From Sediminispirochaeta bajacaliforniensis DSM 16054 (GTDB lineage: Bacteria; Spirochaetota; Spirochaetia; DSM-16054; Sediminispirochaetaceae): DNA of 64,000 nucleotides. A model generated the notes under the pieces. That model was not told the DNA's origin, did not search any database, and saw only the letters and a list, made by a program, of their open reading frames with translations. The DNA lies in NCBI RefSeq assembly GCF_000378205.1, contig NZ_KB899418.1, forward strand, positions 62,001 through 126,000, given 5' to 3'. The position numbers and the translations under genes were made by a program. Shown in pieces: positions 49,750-56,872 of the stretch (position 1 is its first letter; every line of letters starts with the position of its first letter).

Positions 49750-51464
49750 GCTTCCCCTCCCTCAAGGTCACCCAGAAAGGCGTCGAGCTCCGGCTCCGTC
49801 ACCCCTTCCGGGAACCGTCGTTTAATCTCGGCAAAGTAGGACGGGTCCCACCCGTGACCCAGCCGTGCCATCACGTACTTGGCCGCCTCCACATGGTTGA
49901 GCGTCCTCACCGGTTCACGCCGCGTATCTATCACCGCCCCCCGCCGGGGGAAGGGCAGCATCGAGCCGCCCTCGTCGGCGATCGCGTCCACCGCCCGCAG
50001 ACCCGCTCCGTCGTTGAACTCCTCCATCGGTACCGCTCCCGGCCCGGTGAGGTTGTCCAGTTTCTTGTGAATCAAGTCCACGTAGGTCTCCGGGTTGCGC
50101 TTGTAGTTCTCGCCCCACACCGGCGCGTCCAGCGGCTGCCCGAGCTCGTCCATCTCCACCGGATAGACCGTCTCGGTGACCGTCTGTCCCTCCCAGTCGT
50201 GGCGGATCCGCAAGGCTCCGAGCTCGTCCATCAACAGCGCCTGCACCTCTACGGTGGCGCCCACACGTACCCCCGGAACCCCGCCCACGCGGTAGACCGC
50301 CCGGCGCTTTATTCGCGGGTGCACAAAGGTGATCGTCAGATCCCCGGCAACCTTCCGGGTCTCCGGCTGGTAGGCCAGAAGCTCCTTGGCCTCTTCCGGC
50401 AGCTCCCTGAGCTCCTCCGGGCGGATCGCCAGCCACGCCTCCAGGCGGGCAAACTTGACCCCCCGGCGCTCCAGGCGCGTATCCACACCCTTGATCCGGT
50501 TGGCGTTGTACAGCGCCGCCCAGCGCTCCGCCGCCTCGTTGAGCTCCTCCACCGATGCCACCGGCTGGAAGCGCAGGCGACTCTCAAAGAGCGTCTCCAC
50601 CAGGTTGTTGGCGTTCTCAACGGACCCCTTCACCCGGGGCTTACCCGGCAGGTGCACGTGGGTCTTTACATCCAGCCCCTCCAGTGCGTTCTGGATCGGC
50701 TTTGAGGTGTTGGCGCTGCCGGCGTCCCAGATCAGCCACTCCGGCACCCCGTGAAAGGCGTAGAGCGGATCATCCTTCGGGCTCCAGGCGTACATCAGAA
50801 AGTCCCACAGCGCCGTCATGCTCTCACCCGGCTGCTGGTAGTAGCGCAGTGAGATCGAGCCGGTGCGGTGGTCGGTGAGCACGTAGCGCCACACCTTCAG
50901 CTCCCCCTTCTTCTCCATGAAGGGCTTATTCTTGTACGCCTCGGAGTCCTCGATGATCCGCTGACGCTGCTTGGGAAGTCGCTTCATCCCCTGGGTCTTG
51001 TCCGGCAGGTAGTACAGCAGGCACAAACTCGGGTCCACCAGGTGAACATGGTTGGGGTGGAGGCTGCGCATGTTGATATGCGCCGTCTCGCTCTTGCTCT
51101 GCGTCCCCAGGTCCATCCCCCGGGCCCGCAAAAGCCGCGCCAGGTGCTCGTTGCTCGCCCCGTTGAAGTTGACCCCGTTGGCCTCAAGGATCTGCCGCGC
51201 CGTGGGGATGTACAGGGTTGCCTTGCCGTTCTGCCGCACCGCCGCGTTCATCGCCGCCGCCAGAATCTCCAGGCTGTCGGAGGGAACTTCCGTGTCTCCG
51301 GCGTCCCGGCGCCGGCGTCGGCCGGACTCCCACCCGGCGGCCTTCAGCTTGCGGTAGAGTTGCTTCGTATCCATCCTGAGCTGACCCGCCCAGGTCTTGA
51401 TCATCGTCGAGCGTCGGGCCGGGTCCTCGACGCCTTCCAGTAGCCGCACATACTCCTCAAGCAT
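49737..51464 (-). CDS. MuA-like DDE transposase
   Basis: A 575-residue transposase. The rve core shows the catalytic triad: Asp144 in NHVHLVDPSLCLLYYL, Asp247 in EWLIWDAGSANTS and Glu284 in VKGSVENANNLVE. A helical DNA-binding region precedes it, and the C-terminal 250 residues contain the Mu-transposase C-domain beta-barrel (RAVYRVGGVPGVRVGATVEVQALLMDELGALRIRHDW). It lacks a long N-terminal enhancer-binding part like that of Mu A (about 660 residues). It would catalyse replicative transposition of the phage. Confidence 0.92.
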   Translation of the reverse strand: MLEEYVRLLEGVEDPARRSTMIKTWAGQLRMDTKQLYRKLKAAGWESGRRRRRDAGDTEVPSDSLEILAAAMNAAVRQNGKATLYIPTARQILEANGVNFNGASNEHLARLLRARGMDLGTQSKSETAHINMRSLHPNHVHLVDPSLCLLYYLPDKTQGMKRLPKQRQRIIEDSEAYKNKPFMEKKGELKVWRYVLTDHRTGSISLRYYQQPGESMTALWDFLMYAWSPKDDPLYAFHGVPEWLIWDAGSANTSKPIQNALEGLDVKTHVHLPGKPRVKGSVENANNLVETLFESRLRFQPVASVEELNEAAERWAALYNANRIKGVDTRLERRGVKFARLEAWLAIRPEELRELPEEAKELLAYQPETRKVAGDLTITFVHPRIKRRAVYRVGGVPGVRVGATVEVQALLMDELGALRIRHDWEGQTVTETVYPVEMDELGQPLDAPVWGENYKRNPETYVDLIHKKLDNLTGPGAVPMEEFNDGAGLRAVDAIADEGGSMLPFPRRGAVIDTRREPVRTLNHVEAAKYVMARLGHGWDPSYFAEIKRRFPEGVTEPELDAFLGDLEGGEACAR

Positions 51465-51467
51465 CGG

Positions 51468-52442
51468 TCATTCCTCATCCGGCTCGGTCGGCTCTGGGAA
51501 ATACCCCACAAACTCGTCGCTAAAGTGCTCGGCGTACTCCTCTCGGAGGATCTTCGCCCGCTCTTCCACATCTTCCATCTGGAAGGTCAGCTTGGTGGGA
51601 ACGTGCCCCGCCTGCACGTAGAAGCGGATCGACTGGAACCGCTGAAAGAGCTCCTCGGCGATCCCGGAGAGCTTCTGGTTCAGGTGAAACTGCGCCCCGT
51701 CCCACTCGCCGGGCTCGATCTCCCGCAGACGCCCGAGGATGTAGTCGATCCGGTTCTGCAGCCGGGCGCCTTCCATCCATACCACGTCGATCTCCGCCGA
51801 GAGGCGCTCGGCCTCCGGCTCCCAGCTATGCGGGTACAGGAGCTTCCGGTTGGCCTGCTCCAGCTCGGTGATCCGCTCCTCCTTCTTCTGGATCCGCTCG
51901 GAGTAGGCGATCGCGTCCTGCCGCCGCTCCTCCCGCTCGGCCCGGAGGATCTTCCGCAGCTCCGTGGGGCTCATCCGCTGGATATCGTCCAGGCTCTTGC
52001 CCGCCAGGGTGCCCCCTTCCTCCAGCGCCTCCAGGTCCTCGTCGTCCATCATCGCCAGCTCGTAGACCTTGGTGACGGAGTCCAAATGGGCGACCAGTCG
52101 CCCTTTTGGGTTTGGCTCACCGTTGTCGCCTATAAACTTTCTGGCGGCCCGCATCATGCTTTTGGCAACGGAATGGCTAATTCCGATATTTTCCTCGACG
52201 TACTTCATGAAGTTACCGTGTGACTCATGCTCCTTGAGCTGGATCAACCGGCGCCCCGCCTGGAGCATCGCCATCACTCCCTGGTGGAGATAGAACTTCA
52301 CCTCACCCACGATCCGCCCGGCGTCGTAGGGCAGGTTGTCCCCGTAGGTCTCGTCTATTTCGTGGATATTCTTGGCTACGATCGCCTGTGCTTCCGGCGT
52401 TACGTCCCGCGCCGCTTCATTGTTCCGCTTAGTATTCGCCAT
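51468..52442 (-). CDS. DUF3102-domain early protein
   Basis: A 324-residue protein. Residues 40-115 (GEVKFYLHQGVMAMLQAGRRLIQLKEHESHGNFMKYVEENIGISHSVAKSMMRAARKFI) match DUF3102, which contains a helix-turn-helix-like fold; a long coiled coil follows (residues 160-200), and the C-terminal 120 residues are unassigned. It lies directly upstream of the transposase gene, 3 bases apart, and could regulate or assist it. Confidence 0.75.
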   Translation of the reverse strand: MANTKRNNEAARDVTPEAQAIVAKNIHEIDETYGDNLPYDAGRIVGEVKFYLHQGVMAMLQAGRRLIQLKEHESHGNFMKYVEENIGISHSVAKSMMRAARKFIGDNGEPNPKGRLVAHLDSVTKVYELAMMDDEDLEALEEGGTLAGKSLDDIQRMSPTELRKILRAEREERRQDAIAYSERIQKKEERITELEQANRKLLYPHSWEPEAERLSAEIDVVWMEGARLQNRIDYILGRLREIEPGEWDGAQFHLNQKLSGIAEELFQRFQSIRFYVQAGHVPTKLTFQMEDVEERAKILREEYAEHFSDEFVGYFPEPTEPDEE

Positions 52443-52749
52443 ACTGACTTTCCCCCTGGATGTACTCGATGTTCAGACGGTTCACCTTCTCCATCACCGT
52501 CATGATGTTGCGCTGCACCACCCGCATCAGCTCCGCAAAGGTCGGGGTGATCCGCCAGCCGCCGGAGGGCAGCTTCTCCGCCCAGCCCACCGCCTCCAGG
52601 TTCTTCAGGTCCCGGAAGATCGCCGTAGTGCCGCCGCCGATCTCGCCGGCCAGCTCCCCCGCGGTAATGCCGTCCAGCTCATGGCCCACCAGGTGCTGCA
52701 TCACCTTGATCAGCCGCTGTTGTCCGTTGTTGAGGTAGTTCTCAGCCAT
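52429..52749 (-). CDS. Winged-helix early protein
   Basis: A 106-residue protein with an IclR/MarR-type winged helix: GQQRLIKVMQHLVGHELDGITAGELAGEIGGGTTAIFRDLKNLEAVGWAEKLPSGGWRITP. Likely DNA-binding. GGAGGG site; overlaps the following gene by 14 bases. Confidence 0.75.
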   Translation of the reverse strand: MAENYLNNGQQRLIKVMQHLVGHELDGITAGELAGEIGGGTTAIFRDLKNLEAVGWAEKLPSGGWRITPTFAELMRVVQRNIMTVMEKVNRLNIEYIQGESQYGEY

Positions 52750-53065
52750 GGGCGCCCTCCACCGGCATGGCGATGGTGGTGAGGTAGGTCCCGTGGTGAC
52801 TGCCCATCTCTATGTAGCTCACCAGCCGGTAGCCGATCGCCGCCACCGCCTTCACCATCACCTCCATGGTCACGTCCAGGTTGTCCCGCCGGGGCGGCTC
52901 GATCACCTCGATGATCACCACGCCCATCCCCTGGGGGTTGATCCGCGCCACAAATCCGTAGTCCCGCAGGTGACTCTCCATCCGCGCTTTCAGCGCCCTG
53001 CGCATCAGCCCCGGATCGGGGACGGTTTCGGTCCTGGTCTCGATAGCCGTTGTCTGTGTAACCAT
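52742..53065 (-). CDS. Early phage protein of unknown function
   Basis: A 107-residue protein with an alpha/beta pattern (LMRRALKARMESHLRDYGFVARINPQGMGVVIIEVIEPPRRDNLDVTMEVMVKAVAAIGYRLVSYIEM). GGAGG site. Overlaps the winged-helix gene by 8 bases, so it is translationally coupled. I do not recognise the family. Confidence 0.6.
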   Translation of the reverse strand: MVTQTTAIETRTETVPDPGLMRRALKARMESHLRDYGFVARINPQGMGVVIIEVIEPPRRDNLDVTMEVMVKAVAAIGYRLVSYIEMGSHHGTYLTTIAMPVEGAHG

Positions 53066-53070
53066 GCTGA

Positions 53071-53343
53071 TTACCTCCTCTGGTCTTCGTATGTCCTCGT
53101 CAACAGGTGGCCCCAGCGCTGGGTGTAGGCCAGTGCCGCCCGGACGTAGGCTTCATGGGTTGCGGGGTCCCGACTCACCCGGCTGCGCAGCTCCGCCAGG
53201 TGCGCCGTATCCATCCGATACCGGACCGCCCGCACCCCGGAGGTGATCATCACCTTCCACACCGCCCAGGCCCGGATAATCCGGCCCACAAGAGACCCCA
53301 GGTGAAAGAAGGTGAACGCCACCAGTCGCTGCTTTCGCCTCAT
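53071..53343 (-). CDS. Small basic early protein
   Basis: A 90-residue protein rich in Arg with one hydrophobic segment (LVAFTFFHLGSLVGRIIRAWAVWKVMI) and a helical C-terminus. The true start is taken as ATG 53343 (GGAG upstream, coupled to the preceding gene by overlap); the longer frame is low-complexity shadow sequence. Function unknown; membrane association is possible. Confidence 0.5.
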   Translation of the reverse strand: MRRKQRLVAFTFFHLGSLVGRIIRAWAVWKVMITSGVRAVRYRMDTAHLAELRSRVSRDPATHEAYVRAALAYTQRWGHLLTRTYEDQRR

Positions 53344-53531
53344 GCCATGAGCTCCTTCTGTACCGCGCTGATCTCCTGCCCCAGGGCGTCGATCCGATCG
53401 TTCACCCGGTCGAGCTCGGCCTCGCTCATCGCCTCGCTCTGCTTGCGCTTGTACAGCTCGTGCAGGTTCACCCGCAGCTCCTTGAGCCGATCCTTTGCCG
53501 GCCGCGTTGTCGCTTCTGGATTCCACTTCAT
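53340..53531 (-). CDS. Small coiled-coil early protein
   Basis: A 63-residue charged helical protein (AKDRLKELRVNLHELYKRKQSEAMSEAELDRVNDRIDALGQEISAVQKEL), probably a helical hairpin. Strong AAGGAGG site. Overlaps the next gene by 4 bases. Function unknown. Confidence 0.6.
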   Translation of the reverse strand: MKWNPEATTRPAKDRLKELRVNLHELYKRKQSEAMSEAELDRVNDRIDALGQEISAVQKELMA

Positions 53532-53547
53532 ACTCGCTCCTCCTTCT

Positions 53548-53841
53548 TCACCACAGCTCCAGCTGGTCCCGTTGCGTAACGATCCGCCACGTCTTGGCCA
53601 GCTTCCCGGTCACCTCGCAGCGGCGCTTGCCGCTCTCGGTGATCACACCCTTGTCCAACAGCTCCGTCCGACGGGGGCGTATCTGGTTGGGGTCCCCCGC
53701 GCCGGCCAGCTGGGCAAGCTCCCGGTCGGTGTGCTCCGGGTATCGTCGGATCAGCTCGTACACCAGATGCTGCCGTTCCCCGAGGGTCTCGAGGATCTCG
53801 TGGTAGCTCTCCACTGATGTGACGGCGATCCGCTTCCTCAT
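53548..53841 (-). CDS. Winged-helix early protein
   Basis: A 97-residue protein with a winged helix (ERQHLVYELIRRYPEHTDRELAQLAGAGDPNQIRPRRTELLDKGVITESGKRRC), a type seen in phage early or replication regions. Likely DNA-binding. Starts 3 bases after the preceding stop. Confidence 0.65.
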   Translation of the reverse strand: MRKRIAVTSVESYHEILETLGERQHLVYELIRRYPEHTDRELAQLAGAGDPNQIRPRRTELLDKGVITESGKRRCEVTGKLAKTWRIVTQRDQLELW

Positions 53842-53844
53842 CCG

Positions 53845-54147
53845 CTACGCCCCCTTGACCATCGACGGATCAATCTGGGTGCGCCCGGCAAGGATCGCCT
53901 CCCGCTCGCCCGCTGCCCGGTCGTACCGGAGCATCGCGTCGATGATCGCGTCACGGTAGAAATCCCCTTTCTTGAGATGGTGATTCCTCTTGAAAAACGC
54001 CTCCATCGCCTCGCGGTCGCCTTTCCTCAGGATTGCCGACACCGAGACGTAGTTCACGTCAGCCGGTCGCGGCTTCCGTGCGCTCTGCCCGGACTTCTTC
54101 GCCGTAGTACGCTTCCGTTTCCACCACAACAACCTGGATAGCTTCAT
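53845..54147 (-). CDS. Ribbon-helix-helix-like early protein, second copy
   Basis: A 100-residue basic protein. AFFKRNHHLKKGDFYRDAIIDAMLRYDR (residues 50-78) is nearly the same as the core of the preceding gene product, so the two are paralogues. The spacing and charge suggest a ribbon-helix-helix DNA-binding fold. GAGGAGG site, 4-base overlap with the first copy. Confidence 0.6.
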   Translation of the reverse strand: MKLSRLLWWKRKRTTAKKSGQSARKPRPADVNYVSVSAILRKGDREAMEAFFKRNHHLKKGDFYRDAIIDAMLRYDRAAGEREAILAGRTQIDPSMVKGA

Positions 54148-54344
54148 ACCGCCTCCTCGACGCCCTCCGACGCCTTTCTCTTCTGGTACCGACGGATCTC
54201 ACGGATGATCGCGTCCCGGTAGAAATCCCCTTTCTTGAGCCGCCGGTTCTTCTGAAAGAACCGCTCCAGCTCCTCCAGGTCTTCCGGCAGCCAGGCGGGG
54301 GTGATTGCTCTGTACACCCTATTATTGGTCAACCGCTTGTTCAT
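54144..54344 (-). CDS. Ribbon-helix-helix-like early protein, first copy
   Basis: A 66-residue protein starting MNKRLTNNRVYRAITPAWLPEDLEELERFFQKNRRLKKGDFYRDAIIREIRRYQ. It is the first gene of the early operon, in the place Mu has ner. The ATG at 54344 begins 6 bases after the -10 box of the early promoter, so the mRNA may be leaderless; an in-frame GTG at about residue 9 is an alternative. Operator site 1 lies within its coding sequence. Confidence 0.6.
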   Translation of the reverse strand: MNKRLTNNRVYRAITPAWLPEDLEELERFFQKNRRLKKGDFYRDAIIREIRRYQKRKASEGVEEAV

Positions 54345-54415
54345 GCCCTTATTATCGGTTAACCGTTGGGAAATGTCAAGATTTTTATGTATTTTTTTGG
54401 TTAACCGATTATAAT
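54321..54415. promoter_or_regulatory. Lysis-lysogeny control region: early promoter, repressor promoter and three operators
   Basis: Early promoter on the minus strand: TTGACA (54374-54379), 17 bases, GATAAT (54351-54356). On the plus strand TATAAT at 54410-54415 serves the repressor; its -35 is weak. Three copies of a palindrome: GGTCAACC (54327-54334), CGGTTAACCG (54356-54365) and GGTTAACC (54399-54406), each with an AT-rich ATTAT-type flank. The middle one lies between the early -35 and -10, and the third overlaps the repressor promoter. A repressor bound here would silence the early operon. Confidence 0.75.
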
Positions 54416-54443
54416 GCCGATAAGGAGGGGGAGAGGTATGTAG

Positions 54444-54833
54444 GTGGGACGCCAAGACACGAGGAAGCGGCACAGGTTCAAGGAGACTCTATCTCACGAG
54501 CTACAGAAGGCTCGTGGGATTCAATCTCGAGTTGCCAGAGAAGCGGATGTGAAGCAGTCGTCAATTAGCTACTGGACCAACCCGGAAACCACCGCTCTTC
54601 CCACCGTCGAGCAGGCGTACGATATCGCCCGGGCTCTCGGCGTTTCCCTGGAATACCTTATTACCGGCGAGGGCGCCGAGCCGCCACCGGCACAACCGAG
54701 GCTGTCAAAGCAGGAGGAGCGACTGGTAGCCGCCTTCCGGCGCCTCACGCCGGATCAGCGTAGCCAGATCGTCGCCATGATAGAGACCTTCCTCCCTCGG
54801 GAGGATACCGGCAATCAAGAGGAGGCGGGATGA
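54444..54833 (+). CDS. XRE-family phage repressor
   Basis: A 129-residue protein with a helix-turn-helix (residues 12-75: ETLSHELQKARGIQSRVAREADVKQSSISYWTNPETTALPTVEQAYDIARALGVSLEYLITG) and a charged C-terminal helix that may dimerise. No peptidase domain, so it is not a LexA-type self-cleaving repressor. GTG start; the GGAGGGGG site is about 11 bases away. Divergent from the early operon and most likely the lysogeny repressor. Confidence 0.82.
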   Translation: MGRQDTRKRHRFKETLSHELQKARGIQSRVAREADVKQSSISYWTNPETTALPTVEQAYDIARALGVSLEYLITGEGAEPPPAQPRLSKQEERLVAAFRRLTPDQRSQIVAMIETFLPREDTGNQEEAG

Positions 54834-54910
54834 TCGGGGCGGGGTCTGGTACGCAAAGCCCTCCGGCGGTAATCCTGGAGTTTCCCACCGGGCGGCGGGT
54901 GGAGTAAGGC

Positions 54911-55013
54911 AAAAACGAAACTGGTTTCGTTTTTCAACCCCCTCTTGGGGCGGCGAATGCAATACTGGTTTTGAATTTCGGCACAACGAAAAGGGCAACT
55001 GGTTTCCCTTTTC
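54911..55013. repeat. Hairpins and ACTGGTTT repeats between repressor and moron gene
   Basis: A perfect inverted repeat, AAAAACGAAA (54911-54920) and TTTCGTTTTT (54925-54934) with loop CTGG, could end repressor transcription. A second stem, GAAAAGGG (54988-54995) and CCCTTTTC (55006-55013), follows. The octamer ACTGGTTT occurs three times, at 54920, 54964 and 54998, all in one orientation, ahead of the accessory gene at 55041. Confidence 0.55.
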
Positions 55014-55040
55014 AGGCAATACATACACCAGGAGGTATCT

Positions 55041-55667
55041 ATGAAAAAGGCATTGAAGTGGATCGGCGGGGCGGTCGTCGTCATTATCGTAATCTCCGCA
55101 ATCTTTAGTGGTGGCGGAGAAGAGTCAGCCACACCGGTAGAACGTACTGTGTCCCCGTCGGAACCGGCCCAAGAACAACCGGAAGAATCCCGCGCCCAGC
55201 GCGTCCGCGCCGGGATGCACAAGGTTGGAACCGATATTCCGCCAGGCGAATACCTCGCCTTCGCCAACAACCGCGCCGGCGGCTACTGGCAAGTGAGCTC
55301 CGACAGCACCGGAGACATGGACTCCATCATCGCCAACGACAACTTCACCACCTTTGCCTACGTCCAGGTTGAAGACGGTGAGTACCTCACCCTCACCAAC
55401 TCCCACGCCTTCCCTCGGGACCAGTACACCGACCCCCTCGTCGAGCCCGGCGAAAAGCCTGGACCCGGCACGTACAAAGTCGGCGTGGACATCGAACCAG
55501 GCGAGTACCGCCTCGTCGCCGATGATGATCAAGCCTACTACCACCGCGCCCGCAGCCCCCGGGGCGTCATGGACTCCATCATCACCAACGAACTGTTCAG
55601 CGGCTCAACCTACGCCACCATCCAGTCCGGCGAATACTTCAAGATCCAGGGCGCCCACATCGAGTAG
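55041..55667 (+). CDS. Membrane-anchored protein with two DIPPGEY-type repeats (moron)
   Basis: A 208-residue protein with an N-terminal membrane anchor (residues 8-23, WIGGAVVVIIVISAIF), a Glu/Pro/Ser linker, and two copies of a 65-residue beta-rich domain: MHKVGTDIPPGEYLAFANN...MDSIIANDNF...VEDGEYLTL and TYKVGVDIEPGEYRLVADD...MDSIITNELF...IQSGEYFKI. The same domain occurs in many Gram-positive surface proteins; function unknown. AGGAGG site. Rightward, apart from phage operons, so probably expressed in the lysogen, perhaps changing the cell surface or blocking superinfection. Confidence 0.7.
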   Translation: MKKALKWIGGAVVVIIVISAIFSGGGEESATPVERTVSPSEPAQEQPEESRAQRVRAGMHKVGTDIPPGEYLAFANNRAGGYWQVSSDSTGDMDSIIANDNFTTFAYVQVEDGEYLTLTNSHAFPRDQYTDPLVEPGEKPGPGTYKVGVDIEPGEYRLVADDDQAYYHRARSPRGVMDSIITNELFSGSTYATIQSGEYFKIQGAHIE

Positions 55668-55694
55668 GGCGCCGGATCACTACCCCGGCGGGAG

Positions 55695-55718
55695 AAAGTG
55701 GTGACTGGTCACTACTTT
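55695..55718 (+). terminator. Hairpin after the moron gene
   Basis: Arms AAAGTGGTGAC and GTCACTACTTT pair with one mismatch around a 2-base centre; a short T-run ends the second arm. It lies 28 bases after the stop codon and may terminate that gene. Confidence 0.4.
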
Positions 55719-55756
55719 GGGGAATGCCGGTAGAACGGTAGGGGAAGGAGGAGGAG

Positions 55757-56017
55757 ATGGATAAGGAAAAGGCAATGAAGAACCTGGGAAAGATGGGAGA
55801 GCGGCACGCTCAGAACATGGACACGTTCGCTGACAAGTATGTCGACATTCAGCTCGGCAAGGCGGTCAAACATCTCGCAGAGCAGGGTACGGAAGTCACA
55901 ACGGAATCGATAGTTCAGTACCTGAAAGAAGAGATTGAAAGACGATCGCTGATACCCGGCGAGGACGTGTATGCAGAATCGGCGCGGAGAGCGATCGCCT
56001 TACTCAACAGGCAATAA
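55757..56017 (+). CDS. Small helical accessory protein
   Basis: An 86-residue charged, helical protein (NLGKMGERHAQNMDTFADKYVDIQLGKAVKHLAEQGTEVTTESIVQYLKEEIERR). Very good AAGGAGGAGG site. It overlaps the convergent gene at 56000 by 18 bases. I do not recognise it; it lies in the accessory segment between terminators. Confidence 0.6.
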   Translation: MDKEKAMKNLGKMGERHAQNMDTFADKYVDIQLGKAVKHLAEQGTEVTTESIVQYLKEEIERRSLIPGEDVYAESARRAIALLNRQ

Positions 56018-56371
56018 CGTGTAGCGAACCAACGCACCAAGAACCGCGAGCTTCCGCTTTTCGTCGTTGCTTTCAAGCAGCTCTTTGACACGGGAGTCTA
56101 TCTCAGCGTCGAGCGTTTCTTGTGTGATCTTCTGCTGGTCGAATCCGTCTCGGCCATATTCAGAATCCGGCCCGAACCTCGTCACGAAAAATCGAGTAAG
56201 TGCATCTTGCGGGGCGCTGGTTTCAATTAATCGCTCCGCAATCTTTTCGGGGGGCATTCCTTCTTCGAGCGCCTCAGCAATTGGGATTGCCATCGGCTGA
56301 CGCGACCGCCGCTCTATGTTGTTTAACTCGTCCAAGAGCCTGATCGCCATGTCGTCATCTCGGTCCGGCAT
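56000..56371 (-). CDS. Accessory helical protein of unknown function
   Basis: A 123-residue acidic, helical protein (MAIRLLDELNNIERRSRQPMAIPIAEALEEGMPPEKIAERLIETSAPQDALTRFFVTRFG; DAEIDSRVKELLESNDEKRKLAVLGALVRYTLL). ATG 56371 with GGAGG 7 bases before it. Coupled to the 55-residue zinc-ribbon gene just upstream and convergent with the gene at 55757. Function unknown. Confidence 0.6.
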   Translation of the reverse strand: MPDRDDDMAIRLLDELNNIERRSRQPMAIPIAEALEEGMPPEKIAERLIETSAPQDALTRFFVTRFGPDSEYGRDGFDQQKITQETLDAEIDSRVKELLESNDEKRKLAVLGALVRYTLLPVE

Positions 56372-56373
56372 CT

Positions 56374-56541
56374 TCACTCCTCCACGGCGTAGTTCGCCGT
56401 CAACACAACAACGATATGCTCAGTCTCAGCGCGGCAGTCCGGGCACGGAAACTCGGCATAGTCTCCGGTATCAAGCGGTACGGTGGAGTCTTGTTGCTCC
56501 TCATGATAGCACCCGCAAACCGTGCATCGTACTTCAATCAT
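56374..56541 (-). CDS. 55-residue zinc-ribbon protein
   Basis: A short gene: MIEVRCTVCGCYHEE, then FPCPDCRAETEHIVVVL, with two CxxC pairs (Cys6/Cys9 and Cys33/Cys36) forming a probable zinc ribbon. Size and pattern recall the Com translation regulator of Mu, which controls mom, but no mom-like gene is adjacent. Its stop is 2 bases before the next start, so the two genes are co-translated. Confidence 0.65.
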   Translation of the reverse strand: MIEVRCTVCGCYHEEQQDSTVPLDTGDYAEFPCPDCRAETEHIVVVLTANYAVEE

Positions 56542-56603
56542 GCTTCCCAGTATCCTCCCGCCGGAGGCTCATTCCCACGTACGAGCACTTAGTATTTGGA
56601 CGC

Positions 56604-56630
56604 AAAAAAGCCGCCCGTTTCCAGGCGGCT
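56604..56630 (-). terminator. Rho-independent terminator after the packaging/head operon
   Basis: On the minus strand AGCCGCC and GGCGGCT pair around an 8-base loop, followed by six T. It ends the first late block, 27 bases after the small gene at 56657. Confidence 0.88.
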
Positions 56631-56656
56631 CTTCCGTCGTTCCGGCCCTCGGGGCC

Positions 56657-56872
56657 TCACGGTTCATCGATCGGGTTTTCATAGTCGGGAATACCCTCTT
56701 CATCCAGCGGATACAGCTTCCCATCGATCCGCGCCGCTTCCCGGCCGTCATCCAGCACCACCACCACGTCGTAGACCGGTAGTCCACTGGTATCCGCCGC
56801 CGCGATCTCCTCCTCGGTAAACCGCCGCACCGGGCGGCCGGAGTAGTCGCTGTCTAATCCTTTTTCAGCCAT
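56657..56872 (-). CDS. Small acidic phage protein
   Basis: A 71-residue protein (MAEKGLDSDYSGRPVRRFTEEEIAAADTSGLPVYDVVVVLDDGREAARIDGKLYPLDEEGIPDYENP). It overlaps the end of the F-like gene and closes that operon. No family recognised; possibly a head-assembly accessory or a partner of the adjoining metallopeptidase domain. Confidence 0.55.
   Translation of the reverse strand: MAEKGLDSDYSGRPVRRFTEEEIAAADTSGLPVYDVVVVLDDGREAARIDGKLYPLDEEGIPDYENPIDEP

Noticed and set aside
55757-56371. Toxin-antitoxin pair from the two small overlapping genes
   Set aside because: They converge rather than form an operon, and neither resembles a known toxin or antitoxin, so there is no positive support.
47011-56657. 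Two nested Mu-like prophages
   Set aside because: The gene sets on either side of the early module are complementary with no duplicates (terminase, portal and F on one side; protease, head and tail on the other), so one phage is simpler. The sequence beyond 64000 could still change this.
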